A DNA stretch of 64,000 bases, taken from NCBI RefSeq assembly GCF_037975245.1, contig NC_092562.1:18305521-18369520 (forward strand). Direction: 5' to 3'. Numbering within the stretch: position 1 is the first letter of the stretch; each line of letters opens with the position of its first letter. The position numbers and the translations under genes are program-made. Origin of the DNA: Apostichopus japonicus. Lineage: Eukaryota > Echinodermata > Holothuroidea > Aspidochirotida > Stichopodidae. Positions 25,439-38,240 of this stretch are shown piece by piece. The notes below the pieces were generated by a model, which had not been told where the DNA came from, made no database searches, and saw only the letters and a program-made list of their open reading frames with translations.

Positions 25439-28400
25439 CCATACAGTGGCGCGATGGCTTGGCGCACTGTACGAGCTGATGATCGAGACTCTCTTTTGCA
25501 TCCGTGGTTCGAACCCCGGGTGATGACGTCTTTTGCCGATCTTTTACAGCAAGTGCCTACACTGGGAGCTGTAAGTATTAGTTAATCCACCTAATATCTC
25601 AGTCCATACAGTGGCGCGATGGCTTGGCGCACTGTACGAGCTGATGATCGAGACTCTCTTTTGCATCCGTGGTTCGAACAAAGGGTGATGACGTCTTTTA
25701 CAGCAAGTGCCTACACGGGGAGCTGTAAGTATTAGTTAATCCACCTAATATCTCAGTCCATACAGTGGCGCGATGGCTTGGCGCACTGTACGAGCTGATG
25801 ATCGAGACTCTCTTTTGCATCCGTGGTTCGAACCCCGGGTGATGACGTCTTTTGCCGATCTTTTAGGGCAAGTGCCTACACTGGGAGCTGTAAGTATTAG
25901 TTAATCCACCTAATATCTCAGTCCATACAGTGGCGCGATGGCTTGGCGCACTGTACGAGCTGATGATCGAGACTCTCTTTTGCATCCGTGGTTCGAACCC
26001 CGGGTGATGACGTCTTTTACAGCAAGTGCCTACACGGGGAGCTGTAAGTATTAGTTAATCCACCTAATATCTCAGTCCATACAGTGGCGCGATGGCTTGG
26101 CGCACTGTACGAGCTGATGATCGAGACTCTCTTTTGCATCCGTGGTTCGAACAAAGGGTGATGACGTCTTTTCCCGATCTTTTACAGCAAGTGTCTACAC
26201 TGGGAGCTGTAAGTATTAGTTAATCCACCTAATATCTCAGTCCATACAGTGGCGCGATGGCTTGGCGCACTGTACGAGCTGATGATCGAGACTCTCTTTT
26301 GCATCCGTGGTTCGAACCCCGGGTGATGACGTCTTTTGCCGATCTTTTACAGCAAGTGTCTACACTGGGAGCTGTAAGTATTAGTTAATCCACCTAATAT
26401 CTCAGTCCATACAGTGGCGCGATGGCTTGGCGCACTGTACGAGCTGATGATCGAGACTCTCTTTTGCATCCGTGGTTCGAACCCCGGGTGATGACGTCTT
26501 TTGCCGATCTTTTACAGCAAGTGCCTACACGGGGAGCTGTAAGTAAATATTAGTTAATCCACCTAATATCTCAGTCCATACAGTGGCGCGATGGCTTGGC
26601 GCACTGTACGAGCTGATGATCGAGACTCTCTTTTGCATCCGTGGTTCGAACCCCGGGTGATAACGTCATTTGCCGATCTTTTACAGCAAGTGCCTACACG
26701 GGGAGCTGTAAGTAAATATTAGTTAATCCACCTAATATCTCAGTCCATACAGTGGCGCGATGGCTTGGCGCACTGTACGAGCTGATGATCGAGACTCTCT
26801 TTTGCATCCGTGGTTCGAACCCCGGGTGATGACGTCTTTTACAGCAAGTGCCTACACGGGGAGCTGTAAGTATTAGTTAATCCACCTAATATCTCAGTCC
26901 ATACAGTGGCGCGATGGCTTGGCGCACTGTACGAGCTGATGATCGAGACTCTCTTTTGCATCCGTGGTTCGAACCCCGGGTGATGACGTCTTTTACAGCA
27001 AGTGCCTACACGGCGAGCTGTAAGCATTAGTTAATCAACCTAATATCTCAGTCCATACAGTGGCGCGATGGCTTGGCGCACTGTACGAGCTGATGATCGA
27101 GACTCTCTTTTGCATCCGTGGTTCGGACCCCGGGTGATGACGTCTTTTGCCGATCTTTTACAGCAAGTGTCTACACTGGGAGCTGTAAGTATTAGTTAAT
27201 CCACCTAATATCTCAGTCCATACAGTGGCGCGATGGCTTGGCGCACTGTACGAGCTGATGATCGAGACTCTCTTTTGCATCCGTGGTTCGAACCCCGGGT
27301 GATGACGTCTTTTGCCGATCTTTTACAGCAAGTGTCTACACTGGGAGCTGTAAGTATTAGTTAATCCACCTAATATCTCAGTCCATACAGTGGCGCGATG
27401 GCTTGGCGCACTGTACGAGCTGATGATCGAGACTCTCTTTTGCATCCGTGGTTCGAACCCCGGGTGATGACGTCTTTTGCCGATCTTTTACAGCAAGTGC
27501 CTACACGGGGAGCTGTAAGTAAATATTAGTTAATCCACCTAATATCTCAGTCCATACAGTGGCGCGATGGCTTGGCGCACTGTACGAGCTGATGATCGAG
27601 ACTCTCTTTTGCATCCGTGGTTCGAACCCCGGGTGATAACGTCATTTGCCGATCTTTTACAGCAAGTGCCTACACGGGGAGCTGTAAGTAAATATTAGTT
27701 AATCCACCTAATATCTCAGTCCATACAGTGGCGCGATGGCTTGGCGCACTGTACGAGCTGATGATCGAGACTCTCTTTTGCATCCGTGGTTCGAACCCCG
27801 GGTGATGACGTCTTTTACAGCAAGTGCCTACACGGGGAGCTGTAAGTATTAGTTAATCCACCTAATATCTCAGTCCATACAGTGGCGCGATGGCTTGGCG
27901 CACTGTACGAGCTGATGATCGAGACTCTCTTTTGCATCCGTGGTTCGAACCCCGGGTGATGACGTCTTTTACAGCAAGTGCCTACACGGCGAGCTGTAAG
28001 CATTAGTTAATCAACCTAATATCTCAGTCCATACAGTGGCGCGATGGCTTGGCGCACTGTACGAGCTGATGATCGAGACTCTCTTTTGCATCCGTGGTTC
28101 GAACCCCGGGTGATGACGTCTTTTACAGCAAGTGCCTACACGGGGAGCTGTAAGTATTAGTTAATCCACCTAGTATCTCAGTCCATACAGTGGCGCGATG
28201 GCTTGGCGCACTGTACGAGCTGATGATCGAGACTCTCTTTTGCATCCGTGGTTCGAACATCGGGTGATGACGTCTTTTGCCGATCTTTTACAGCAAGTGC
28301 CTACACGGGGAGCTGTAAGTATTAGTTAATCCAACTAATATCTCAGTCCATACAGTGGCGCGATGGCTTGGCGCACTGTACGAGCTCATGATCGAGACTC

Positions 28401-31400
28401 TCTTTTGCATCCGTGGTTCGAACCCCGGGTGATGACGTCTTTTACAGCAAGTGCCTACACGGGGAGCTGTAAGTATTAGTTAATCCACCTAATATCTCAG
28501 TCCATACAGTGGCGCGATGGCTTGACGCACTGTACGAGCTGATGATCGAGACTCTCTTTTGCATCCGTGGTTCGAACCCCGGGTGATGACGTCTTTTACA
28601 GCAAGTGCCTACACGGGGAGCTGTAAGTATTAGTTAATCCACCTAATATCTCAGTCCATACAGTGGCGCGATGGCTTGGCGCACTGTACGAGCTGATGAT
28701 CGAGACTCTCTTTTGCATCCGTGGTTCGAACCCCAGGTGATGACGCCTTTTGCCGATCTTTTACAGCAAGTGTCTACACTGGGAGCTGTAAGTATTAGTT
28801 AATCCACCTAATATCTCAGTCCATACAGTGGCGCGATGGCTTGGCGCACTGTACGAGCTGATGATCGAGACTCTCTTTTGCATCCGTGGTTCGAACCCCG
28901 GGTGATGACGTCTTTTGCCGATCTTTTACAGCAAGTGCCTACACGGGGAGCTGTAAGTATTAGTTAATCCACCTAATATCTCAGTCCATACAGTGGCGCG
29001 ATGGCTTGACGCACTGTACGAGCTGATGATCGAGACTCTCTTTTGCATCCGTGGTTCGAACCCCGGGTGATGACGTCTTTTACAGCAAGTGCCTACACGG
29101 GGAGCTGTAAGTATTAGTTAATCCACCTAATATCTCAGTCCATACAGTGGCGCGATGGCTTGGCGCACTGTACGAGCTGATGATCGAGACTCTCTTTTGC
29201 ATCCGTGGTTCGAACCCCAGGTGATGACGCCTTTTGCCGATCTTTTACAGCAAGTGTCTACACTGGGAGCTGTAAGTATTAGTTAATCCACCTAATATCT
29301 CAGTCCATACAGTGGCGCGATGGCTTGGCGCACTGTACGAGCTGATGATCGAGACTCTCTTTTGCATCCGTGGTTCGAACCCCAGGTGATGACGCCTTTT
29401 GCCGATCTTTTACAGCAAGTGTCTACACTGGGAGCTGTAAGTATTAGTTAATCCACCTAATATCTCAGTCCATACAGTGGCGCGATTGATTGGCGCACTG
29501 TACGAGCTGATGATCGAGACTCTCTTTTGCATCCGTGGTTCGAACCCCGGGTGATGACGTCTTTTGCCGATCTTTTACAGCAAGTGCCTACACGGGGAGC
29601 TGTAAGTAAATATTAGTTAATCCATCTAATATCTCAGTCCATACAGTGGCGCGATGGCTTGGCGCACTGTACGAGCTGATGATCGAGACTCTCTTTTGCA
29701 TAAGTGGTTCGAACCCCGGGTGATGACGTCTTTTACCGATCTTTTACAGCAAGTGCCTACACGGGGAGCTGTAAGTATTAGTTAATCCACCTAATATCTC
29801 AGTCCATACAGTGGCGCGATGGATTGGCGCACTGTACGAGCTGATGATCGAGACTCTCTTTTGCATCCGTGGTTCGAACCCCGGGTGATGACGTCTTTTG
29901 CCGATCTTTTACAGCAAGTGTCTACACTGGGAGCTGTAAGTATTAGTTAATCCACCTAATATCTCAGTCCATACAGTGGCGCGATGGCTTGGCGCACTGT
30001 ACGAGCTGATGATCGAGACTCTCTTTTGCATCCGTGGTTCGAACCCCGGGTGATGACGTCTTTTGCCGATCTTTTACAGCAAGTGTCTACACTGGGAGCT
30101 GTAAGTATTAGTTAATCCACCTAATATCTCAGTCCATACAGTGGCGCGATGGCTTGGCGCACTGTACGAGCTGATGATCGAGACTCTCTTTTGCATCCGT
30201 GGTTCGAACCCCGGGTGATGACGTCTTTTGCCGATCTTTTACAGCAAGTGCCTACACGGGGAGCTGTAAGTAAATATTAGTTAATCCACCTAATATCTCA
30301 GTCCATACAGTGGCGCGATGGCTTGGCGCACTGTACGAGCTGATGATCGAGACTCTCTTTTGCATTCGTGGTTCGAACCCCGGGTGATAACGTCATTTGC
30401 CGATCTTTTACAGCAAGTGCCTACACGGGGAGCTGTAAGTAAATATTAGTTAATCCACCTAATATATCAGTCCATACAGTGGCGCGATGGCTTGGCGCAC
30501 TGTACGAGCTGATGATCGAGACTCTCTTTTGCATCCGTGGTTCGAACCCCGGGTGATGACGTCTTTTGCCGATCTTTTACAGCAAGTGCCTACACTGGGA
30601 GCTGTAAGTATTAGTTAATCCACCTAATATCTCAGTCCATACAGTGGCGCGATGGCTTGGCGCACTGTACGAGCTGATGATCGAGACTCTCTTTTGCATC
30701 CGTGGTTCGAACCCCGGGTGATGACGTCTTTTACAGCAAGTGCCTACACGGGGAGCTGTAAGTATTAGTTAATCCACCTAATATCTCAGTCCATACAGTG
30801 GCGCGATGGCTTGGCGCACAGTACGAGCTGATGATCGAGACTCTCTTTTGCATCCGTGGTTCGAACCCCGGGTGATGACGTCTTTTGCCGATCTTTTAGG
30901 GCAAGTGCCTACACTGGGAGCTGTAAGTATTAGTTAATCCACCTAATATCTCAGTCCATACAGTGGCGCGATGGCTTGGCGCACTGTACGAGCTGATGAT
31001 CGAGACTCTCTTTTGCATCCGTGGTTCGAACCCCGGGTGATGACGTCTTTTACAGCAAGTGCCTACACGGGGAGCTGTAAGTATTAGTTAATCCACCTAA
31101 TATCTCAGTCCATACAGTGGCGCGATGGCTTGGCGCACTGTACGAGCTGATGATCGAGACTCTCTTTTGCATCCGTGGTTCGAACAAAGGGTGATGACGT
31201 CTTTTGCCGATCTTTTACAGCAAGTGTCTACACTGGGAGCTGTAAGTATTAGTTAATCCACCTAATATCTCAGTCCATACAGTGGCGCGATGGCTTGGCG
31301 CACTGTACGAGCTGATGATCGAGACTCTCTTTTGCATCCGTGGTTCGAACCCCGGGTGATGACGTCTTTTGCCGATCTTTTACAGCAAGTGTCTACACTG

Positions 31401-33500
31401 GGAGCTGTAAGTATTAGTTAATCCACCTAATATCTCAGTCCATACAGTGGCGCGATGGCTTGGCGCACTGTACGAGCTGATGATCGAGACTCTCTTTTGC
31501 ATCCGTGGTTCGAACCCCGGGTGATGACGTCTTTTGCCGATCTTTTACAGCAAGTGCCTACACGGGGAGCTGTAAGTAAATATTAGTTAATCCACCTAAT
31601 ATCTCAGTCCATACAGTGGCGCGATGGCTTGGCGCACTGTACGAGCTGATGATCGAGACTCTCTTTTGCATCCGTGGTTCGAACCCCGGGTGATAACGTC
31701 ATTTGCCGATCTTTTACAGCAAGTGCCTACACGGGGAGCTGTAAGTAAATATTAGTTAATCCACCTAATATCTCAGTCCATACAGTGGCGCGATGGCTTG
31801 GCGCACTGTACGAGCTGATGATCGAGACTCTCTTTTGCATCCGTGGTTCGAACCCCGGGTGATGACGTCTTTTACAGCAAGTGCCTACACGGGGAGCTGT
31901 AAGTATTAGTTAATCCACCTAATATCTCAGTCCATACAGTGGCGCGATGGCTTGGCGCACTGTACGAGCTGATGATCGAGACTCTCTTTTGCATCCGTGG
32001 TTCGAACCCCGGGTGATGACGTCTTTTACAGCAAGTGCCTACACGGCGAGCTGTAAGCATTAGTTAATCAACCTAATATCTCAGTCCATACAGTGGCGCG
32101 ATGGCTTGGCGCACTGTACGAGCTGATGATCGAGACTCTCTTTTGCATCCGTGGTTCGAACCCCGGGTGATGACGTCTTTTGCCGATCTTTTACAGCAAG
32201 TGCCTACACGGTGAGCTGTAAGTATTAGTTAATCCACCTAATATCTCAGTCCATACAGTGGCGCGATGGATTGGCGCACTGTACGAGCTGATGATCGAGA
32301 CTCTCTTTTGCATCCGTGGTTCGAACCCCGGGTGATGACGTCTTTTGCCGATCTTTTACAGCAAGTGCCTACACGGTGAGCTGTAAGTATTAGTTAATCC
32401 ACCTAATATCTCAGTCCATACAGTGGCGCGATGGATTGGCGCACTGTACGAGCTGATGATCGAGACTCTCTTTTGCATCCGTGGTTCGAACCCCGGGTGA
32501 TGACGTCTTTTGCCGATCTTTTACAGCAAGTGCCTACACGGGGAGCTGTAAGTTAATATTAGTTAATCCACCTAATATCTCAGTCCATACAGTGGCGCGA
32601 TGGCTTGGCGCACTGTACGAGCTGATGATCGAGACTCTCTTTTGCATCCGTGGTTCGAACCCCGGGTGATGACGTCTTTTGCCGATCTTTTACAGCAAGT
32701 GCCTACACGGGGAGCTGTAAGTATTAGTTAATCCACCTAATATCTCAGTCCATACAGTGGCGCGATGGCTTGGCGCACTGTACGAGCTGATGATCGAGAC
32801 TCTCCTTTGCATCCGTGGTTCGAACCCCGGGTGATGACGTATTTTACAGCAAGTGCCTACACGGGGAGCTGTAAGTATTAGTTAATCCACCTAATATCTC
32901 AGTCCATACAGTGGCGCGATGGCTTGGCGCACTGTACGAGCTGATGATCGAGACTCTCTTTTGCATCCGTGGTTCGAACCCCGGGTGATGACGTCTTTTA
33001 CAGCAAGTGCCTACACGGGGAGCTGTAAGTATTAGTTAATCCACCTAATATCTCAGTCCATACAGTAGCGCGATGGCTTGGCGCACTGTACGAGCTGATG
33101 ATCGAGACTCTCTTTTGCATCCGTGGTTCGAACCCCGGGTGATGACGTCTTTTGCCGATCTTTTACAGCAAGTGCCTACACGGGGAGCTGTAAGTATTAG
33201 TTAATCCACCTAATATCTCAGTCCATACAGTGGCGCGATGGCTTGGCGCACTGTACGAGCTGATGATCGAGACTCTCTTTTGCATCCGTGGTTCGAACCC
33301 CGGGTGATGACGTCTTTTGCAGATCTTTTACAGCAAGTGCCTACACGGGTAGCTGTAAGTATTAGTTAATCCACCAAATATCTCAGTCCATACAGTGGCG
33401 CGATGGTTGGCGCACTGTACGAGCTGATGATCGAGACTCTCTTTTGCATCCGTGGTTCGAAACCTGGGTGATGACGTCTTTTGCCGATCTTTTGCAGCAA
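25439..33500 (+). repeat. Satellite with 976-bp repeat and a copied 2.3-kb block
   Basis: A block of at least 24781-27050 is repeated at 29814-32083, exactly 5033 bp away, followed through six rare markers including gtgataacgt (25351 and 30384), ttttagggca (25861 and 30894) and acaaaggg (26151 and 31184). Inside it, the cggcgagctg monomer also recurs at 976 bp (27011 and 27987). Other markers are the 4-bp gtaagtaaatatt insertion and gtgtctacactggg. No gene is seen. Confidence 0.9.
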
Positions 33501-33590
33501 CTGTTAAGCCAGCATAGGCTTTTCAGAAGACTTCCATTCACATTGTAATATTTATGTGAAAAAACAAATAAATGAATGAATGAATGAATG
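33501..33590 (+). mobile_element. 90-bp foreign insert with (AATG)5 tail, probable LINE/SINE 3' end
   Basis: Non-satellite sequence interrupts a monomer between gcagcaa and aagtgcc. It starts ctgttaagccagc, is AT-rich, and ends in aaacaaataaatg followed by five AATG units. Microsatellite-like tails of this kind are typical 3' ends of several LINE clades (for example CR1- or L2-type) and their SINE partners, so a heavily 5'-truncated copy is the likely origin. A 2-bp AA may be all that remains of a target duplication. The clade is not identified. Confidence 0.6.
33571..33590 (+). repeat. (AATG)5 microsatellite
   Basis: Five perfect AATG units at the right end of the 90-bp insert, directly against the resumed satellite. 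Confidence 0.9.
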
Positions 33591-36500
33591 AAGTGCCTAC
33601 ACGGGGAGCTGTAAGTATTAGTTAATCCACCTAATATCTCAGTCCATACAGTGGCGCGATGGCTTGGCGCACTGTACGAGCTGATGATCGAGACTCTCTT
33701 TTGCATCCGTGGTTCGAACCCCGGGTGATGACGTCTTTTGCCGATCTTTTACAGCAAGTGCCTACACGGGGAGCTGTAAGTATTAGTTAATCCACCTAAT
33801 ATCTCAGTCCATACAGTGGCGCGATGGCTTGGCGCACTGTACGAGCTGATGATCGAGATTCTCTTTTGCATCCGTGGTTCGAACCCCGGGTGATGACGTC
33901 TTTTGCCGATCTTTTACAGCAAGTGTCTACACTGGGAGCTGTAAGTATTAGTTAATCCACCTAATATCTCAGTCCATACAGTGGCGCGATGGCTTGGCGC
34001 ACTGTACGAGCTGATGATCGAGACTCTCTTTTGCATCCGTGGTTCGAACCCCGGGTGATGACGTCTTTTGCCGATCTTTTACAGCAAGTGCCTACACGGG
34101 GAGCTGTAAGTATTAGTTAATCCACCTAATATCTCAGTCCATACAGTGTCGCGATGGCTTGGCGCACTGTACGAGCTGATGATCGAGACTCTCTTTTGCA
34201 TCCGTGGTTCGAACCCCGGGTGATGACGTCTTTTACAGCAAGTGCCTACACGGGGAGCTGTAAGTATTAGTTAATCCACCTAATATCTCAGTCCATACAG
34301 TGGCGCGATGGCTTGGCGCACTGTACGAGCTGATGATCGAGACTCTCTTTTGCATCCGTGGATCGAACCCCGGGTGATGACGTCTTTTGCCGATCTTTTA
34401 CAGGAAGTGTCTACACTGGGAGCTGTAAGTATTAGTTAATCCACCTAATATCTCAGTCCATACAGTGGCGCGATGGCTTGGCGCACTGTACGAGCTGATG
34501 ATCGAGACTCTCTTTTGCATCCGTGGTTCGAACCCCGGGTGATGACGTCTTTTGCCGATCTTTTACAGCAAGTGCCTACACGGGGAGCTGTAAGTAACTA
34601 TTAGTTAATCCACCTAATATCTCAGTCCATACAGTGGCGCGATGGCTTGGCGCACTGTACGAGCTGATGATCGAGACTCTCTTTTGCATCCGTGGTTCGA
34701 ACCCCGGGTGATGACGTCTTTCACAGCAAGTGCCTACACGGGGAGCTGTAAGTATTAGTTAATCCACCTAATATCTCAGTCCATACAGTGGCGCGATGGC
34801 TTGGCGCACTGTACGAGCTGATGATCGAGACTCTCTTTTGCATCCGTGGTTCGAACCCCGGGTGATGACGTCTTTTACAGCAAGTGCCTACACGGGGAGC
34901 TGTAAGTATTAGTTAATCCACCTAATATCTCAGTCCATACAGTGGCGCGATGGCTTGGCGCACTGTACGAGCTGATGATCGAGACTCTCTTTTGCATCCG
35001 TGGTTCGAACCCCGGGTGATGACGTCTTTTGCCGATCTTTTACAGCAAGTGCCTACACGGGGAGCTGTAAGTATTAGTTAATCCACCTAATATCTCAGTC
35101 CATACAGTGGCGCGATGGCTTGGCGCACTGTACGAGCTGATGATCGAGACTCTCTTTTGCATCCGTGGTTCGAAACCCGGGTGATGACGTCTTTTACAGC
35201 AAGTGCCTACACGGGGAACTGTAAGTATTAGTTAATCCACCTAATATCTTAGTCCATACAATGGCGCGATGGCTTGGCGCACTGTACGAGCTGATGATCG
35301 AGACTCTCTTTTGCATCCGTGGTTCGAACCCCGGGTGATGACGTCTTTTACAGCAAGTGCCTACACGGGGAGCTGTAAGTATTAGTTAATCCACCTAATA
35401 TCTCAGTCCATACAGTGGCGCGATGGCTTGGCGCACTGTACGAGCTGATGATCGAGACTCTCTTTTGCATCCGTGGTTCGAACCCCGGGTGATGACGTCT
35501 TTTACAGCAAGTGCCTACACGGGGAGCTGTAAGTATTAGTTAATCCACCTAATATCTCAGTCCATACAGTGGCGCGATGGCTTGGCGCACTGTACGAGCT
35601 GATGATCGAGACTCTCTTTTGCATCCGTGGATCGAACCCCGGGTGATGACGTCTTTTGCCGATCTTTTACAGGAAGTGTCTACACTGGGAGCTGTAAGTA
35701 TTAGTTAATCCACCTAATATCTCAGTCCATACAGTGGCGCGATGGCTTGGCGCACTGTACGAGCTGATGATCGAGACTCTCTTTTGCATCCGTGGTTCGA
35801 ACCCCGGGTGATGACGTCTTTTGCCGATCTTTTACAGCAAGTGCCTACACGGGGAGCTGTAAGTAACTATTAGTTAATCCACCTAATATCTCAGTCCATA
35901 CAGTGGCGCGATGGCTTGGCGCACTGTACGAGCTGATGATCGAGACTCTCTTTTGCATCCGTGGTTCGAACCCCGGGTGATGACGTCTTTCACAGCAAGT
36001 GCCTACACGGGGAGCTGTAAGTATTAGTTAATCCACCTAATATCTCAGTCCATACAGTGGCGCGATGGCTTGGCGCACTGTACGAGCTGATGATCGAGAC
36101 TCTCTTTTGCATCCGTGGTTCGAACCCCGGGTGATGACGTCTTTTACAGCAAGTGCCTACACGGGGAGCTGAAAGTATTAGTTAATCCACCTAATATCTC
36201 AGTCCATACAGTGGCGCGATTGCTTGGCGCACTGTACGAGCTGATGATCGAGACTCTCTTTTGCATCCGTGGTTCGAACCCCGGGTGATGACGTCTTTTG
36301 CCGATCTTTTACAGCAAGTGCCTACACGGGGAGCTGTAAGTATTAGTTAATCCACCTAATATCTCAGTCCATACAGTGGCGCGATGGCTTGGCGCACTGT
36401 ACGAGCTGATGATCGAGACTCTCTTTTGCATCCGTGGTTCGAAACCCGGGTGATGACGTCTTTTACAGCAAGTGCCTACACGGGGAGCTGTAAGTATTAG

Positions 36501-38240
36501 TTAATCCACCTAATATCTTAGTCCATACAATGGCGCGATGGCTTGGCGCACTGTACGAGCTGATGATCGAGACTCTCTTTTGCATCCGTGGTTCGAAACC
36601 CGGGTGATGACGTCTTTTACAGCAAGTGCCTACACGGGGAACTGTAAGTATTAGTTAATCCACCTAATATCTTAGTCCATACAATGGCGCGATGGCTTGG
36701 CGCACTGTACGAGCTGATGATCGAGACTCTCTTTTGCATCCGTGGTTCGAACCCCGGGTGATGACGTCTTTTACAGCAAGTGCCTACACGGGGAGCTGTA
36801 AGTATTAGTTAATCCACCTAATATCTCAGTCCATACAGTGGCGCGATGGCTTGGCGCACTGTACGAGCTGATGATCGAGACTCTCTTTTGCATCCGTGGT
36901 TCGAACCCCGGGTGATGACGTCTTTTACAGCAAGTGCCTACACGGGGAGCTGTAAGTATTAGTTAATCCACCTAATATCTCAGTCCATACAGTGGCGCGA
37001 TGGCTTGGCGCACTGTACGAGCTGATGATCGAGACTCTCTTTTGCATCCGTGGATCGAACCCCGGGTGATGACGTCTTTTGCCGATCTTTTACAGGAAGT
37101 GTCTACACTGGGAGCTGTAAGTATTAGTTAATCCACCTAATATCTCAGTCCATACAGTGGCGCGATGGCTTGGCGCACTGTACGAGCTGATGATCGAGAC
37201 TCTCTTTTGCATCCGTGGTTCGAACCCCGGGTGATGACGTCTTTTGCCGATCTTTTACAGCAAGTGCCTACACGGGGAGCTGTAAGTAACTATTAGTTAA
37301 TCCACCTAATATCTCAGTCCATACAGTGGCGCGATGGCTTGGCGCACTGTACGAGCTGATGATCGAGACTCTCTTTTGCATCCGTGGTTCGAACCCCGGG
37401 TGATGACGTCTTTCACAGCAAGTGCCTACACGGGGAGCTGTAAGTATTAGTTAATCCACCTAATATCTCAGTCCATACAGTGGCGCGATGGCTTGGCGCA
37501 CTGTACGAGCTGATGATCGAGACTCTCTTTTGCATCCGTGGTTCGAACCCCGGGTGATGACGTCTTTTACAGCAAGTGCCTACACGGGGAGCTGAAAGTA
37601 TTAGTTAATCCACCTAATATCTCAGTCCATACAGTGGCGCGATGGCTTGGCGCACTGTACGAGCTGATGATCGAGACTCTCTTTTGCATCCGTGGTTCGA
37701 ACCCCGGGTGATGACGTCTTTTGCCGATCTTTTACAGCAAGTGCCTACACGGGGAGCTGTAAGTATTAGTTAATCCACCTAATATCTCAGTCCATACAGT
37801 GGCGCGATGGCTTGGCGCACTGTACGAGCTGATGATCGAGACTCTCTTTTGCATCCGTGGTTCGAAACCCGGGTGATGACGTCTTTTACAGCAAGTGCCT
37901 ACACGGGGAGCTGTAAGTATTAGTTAATCCACCTAATATCTTAGTCCATACAATGGCGCGATGGCTTGGCGCACTGTACGAGCTGATGATCGAGACTCTC
38001 TTTTGCATCCGTGGTTCGAACCCCGGGTGATGACGTCTTTTACAGCAAGTGCCTACACGGGGAGCTGTAAGTATTAGTTAATCCACCTAATATCTCAGTC
38101 CATACAGTGGCGCGATGGCTTGGCGCACTGTACGAGCTGATGATCGAGACTCTCTTTTGCATCCGTGGTTCGAACCCCGGGTGATGACGTCTTTTGCCGA
38201 TCTTTTACAGCAAGTGTCTACACTGGGAGCTGTAAGTATT
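33591..38240 (+). repeat. Satellite with 1269/1423-bp higher-order repeats
   Basis: caggaagtgtc recurs at 34401, 35670 and 37093, spacings of 1269 and 1423 bp; the second unit is longer by one short monomer (154 bp). The block also carries gtaagtaactatt (4-bp insertion), ggatcgaacc (B-box change) and cttagtccatacaatgg. No gene is seen. Confidence 0.9.

Noticed and set aside
32481-32669. Small + strand frame in the satellite
   Set aside because: Repeat-derived, created by a 4-bp insertion variant; not a gene.
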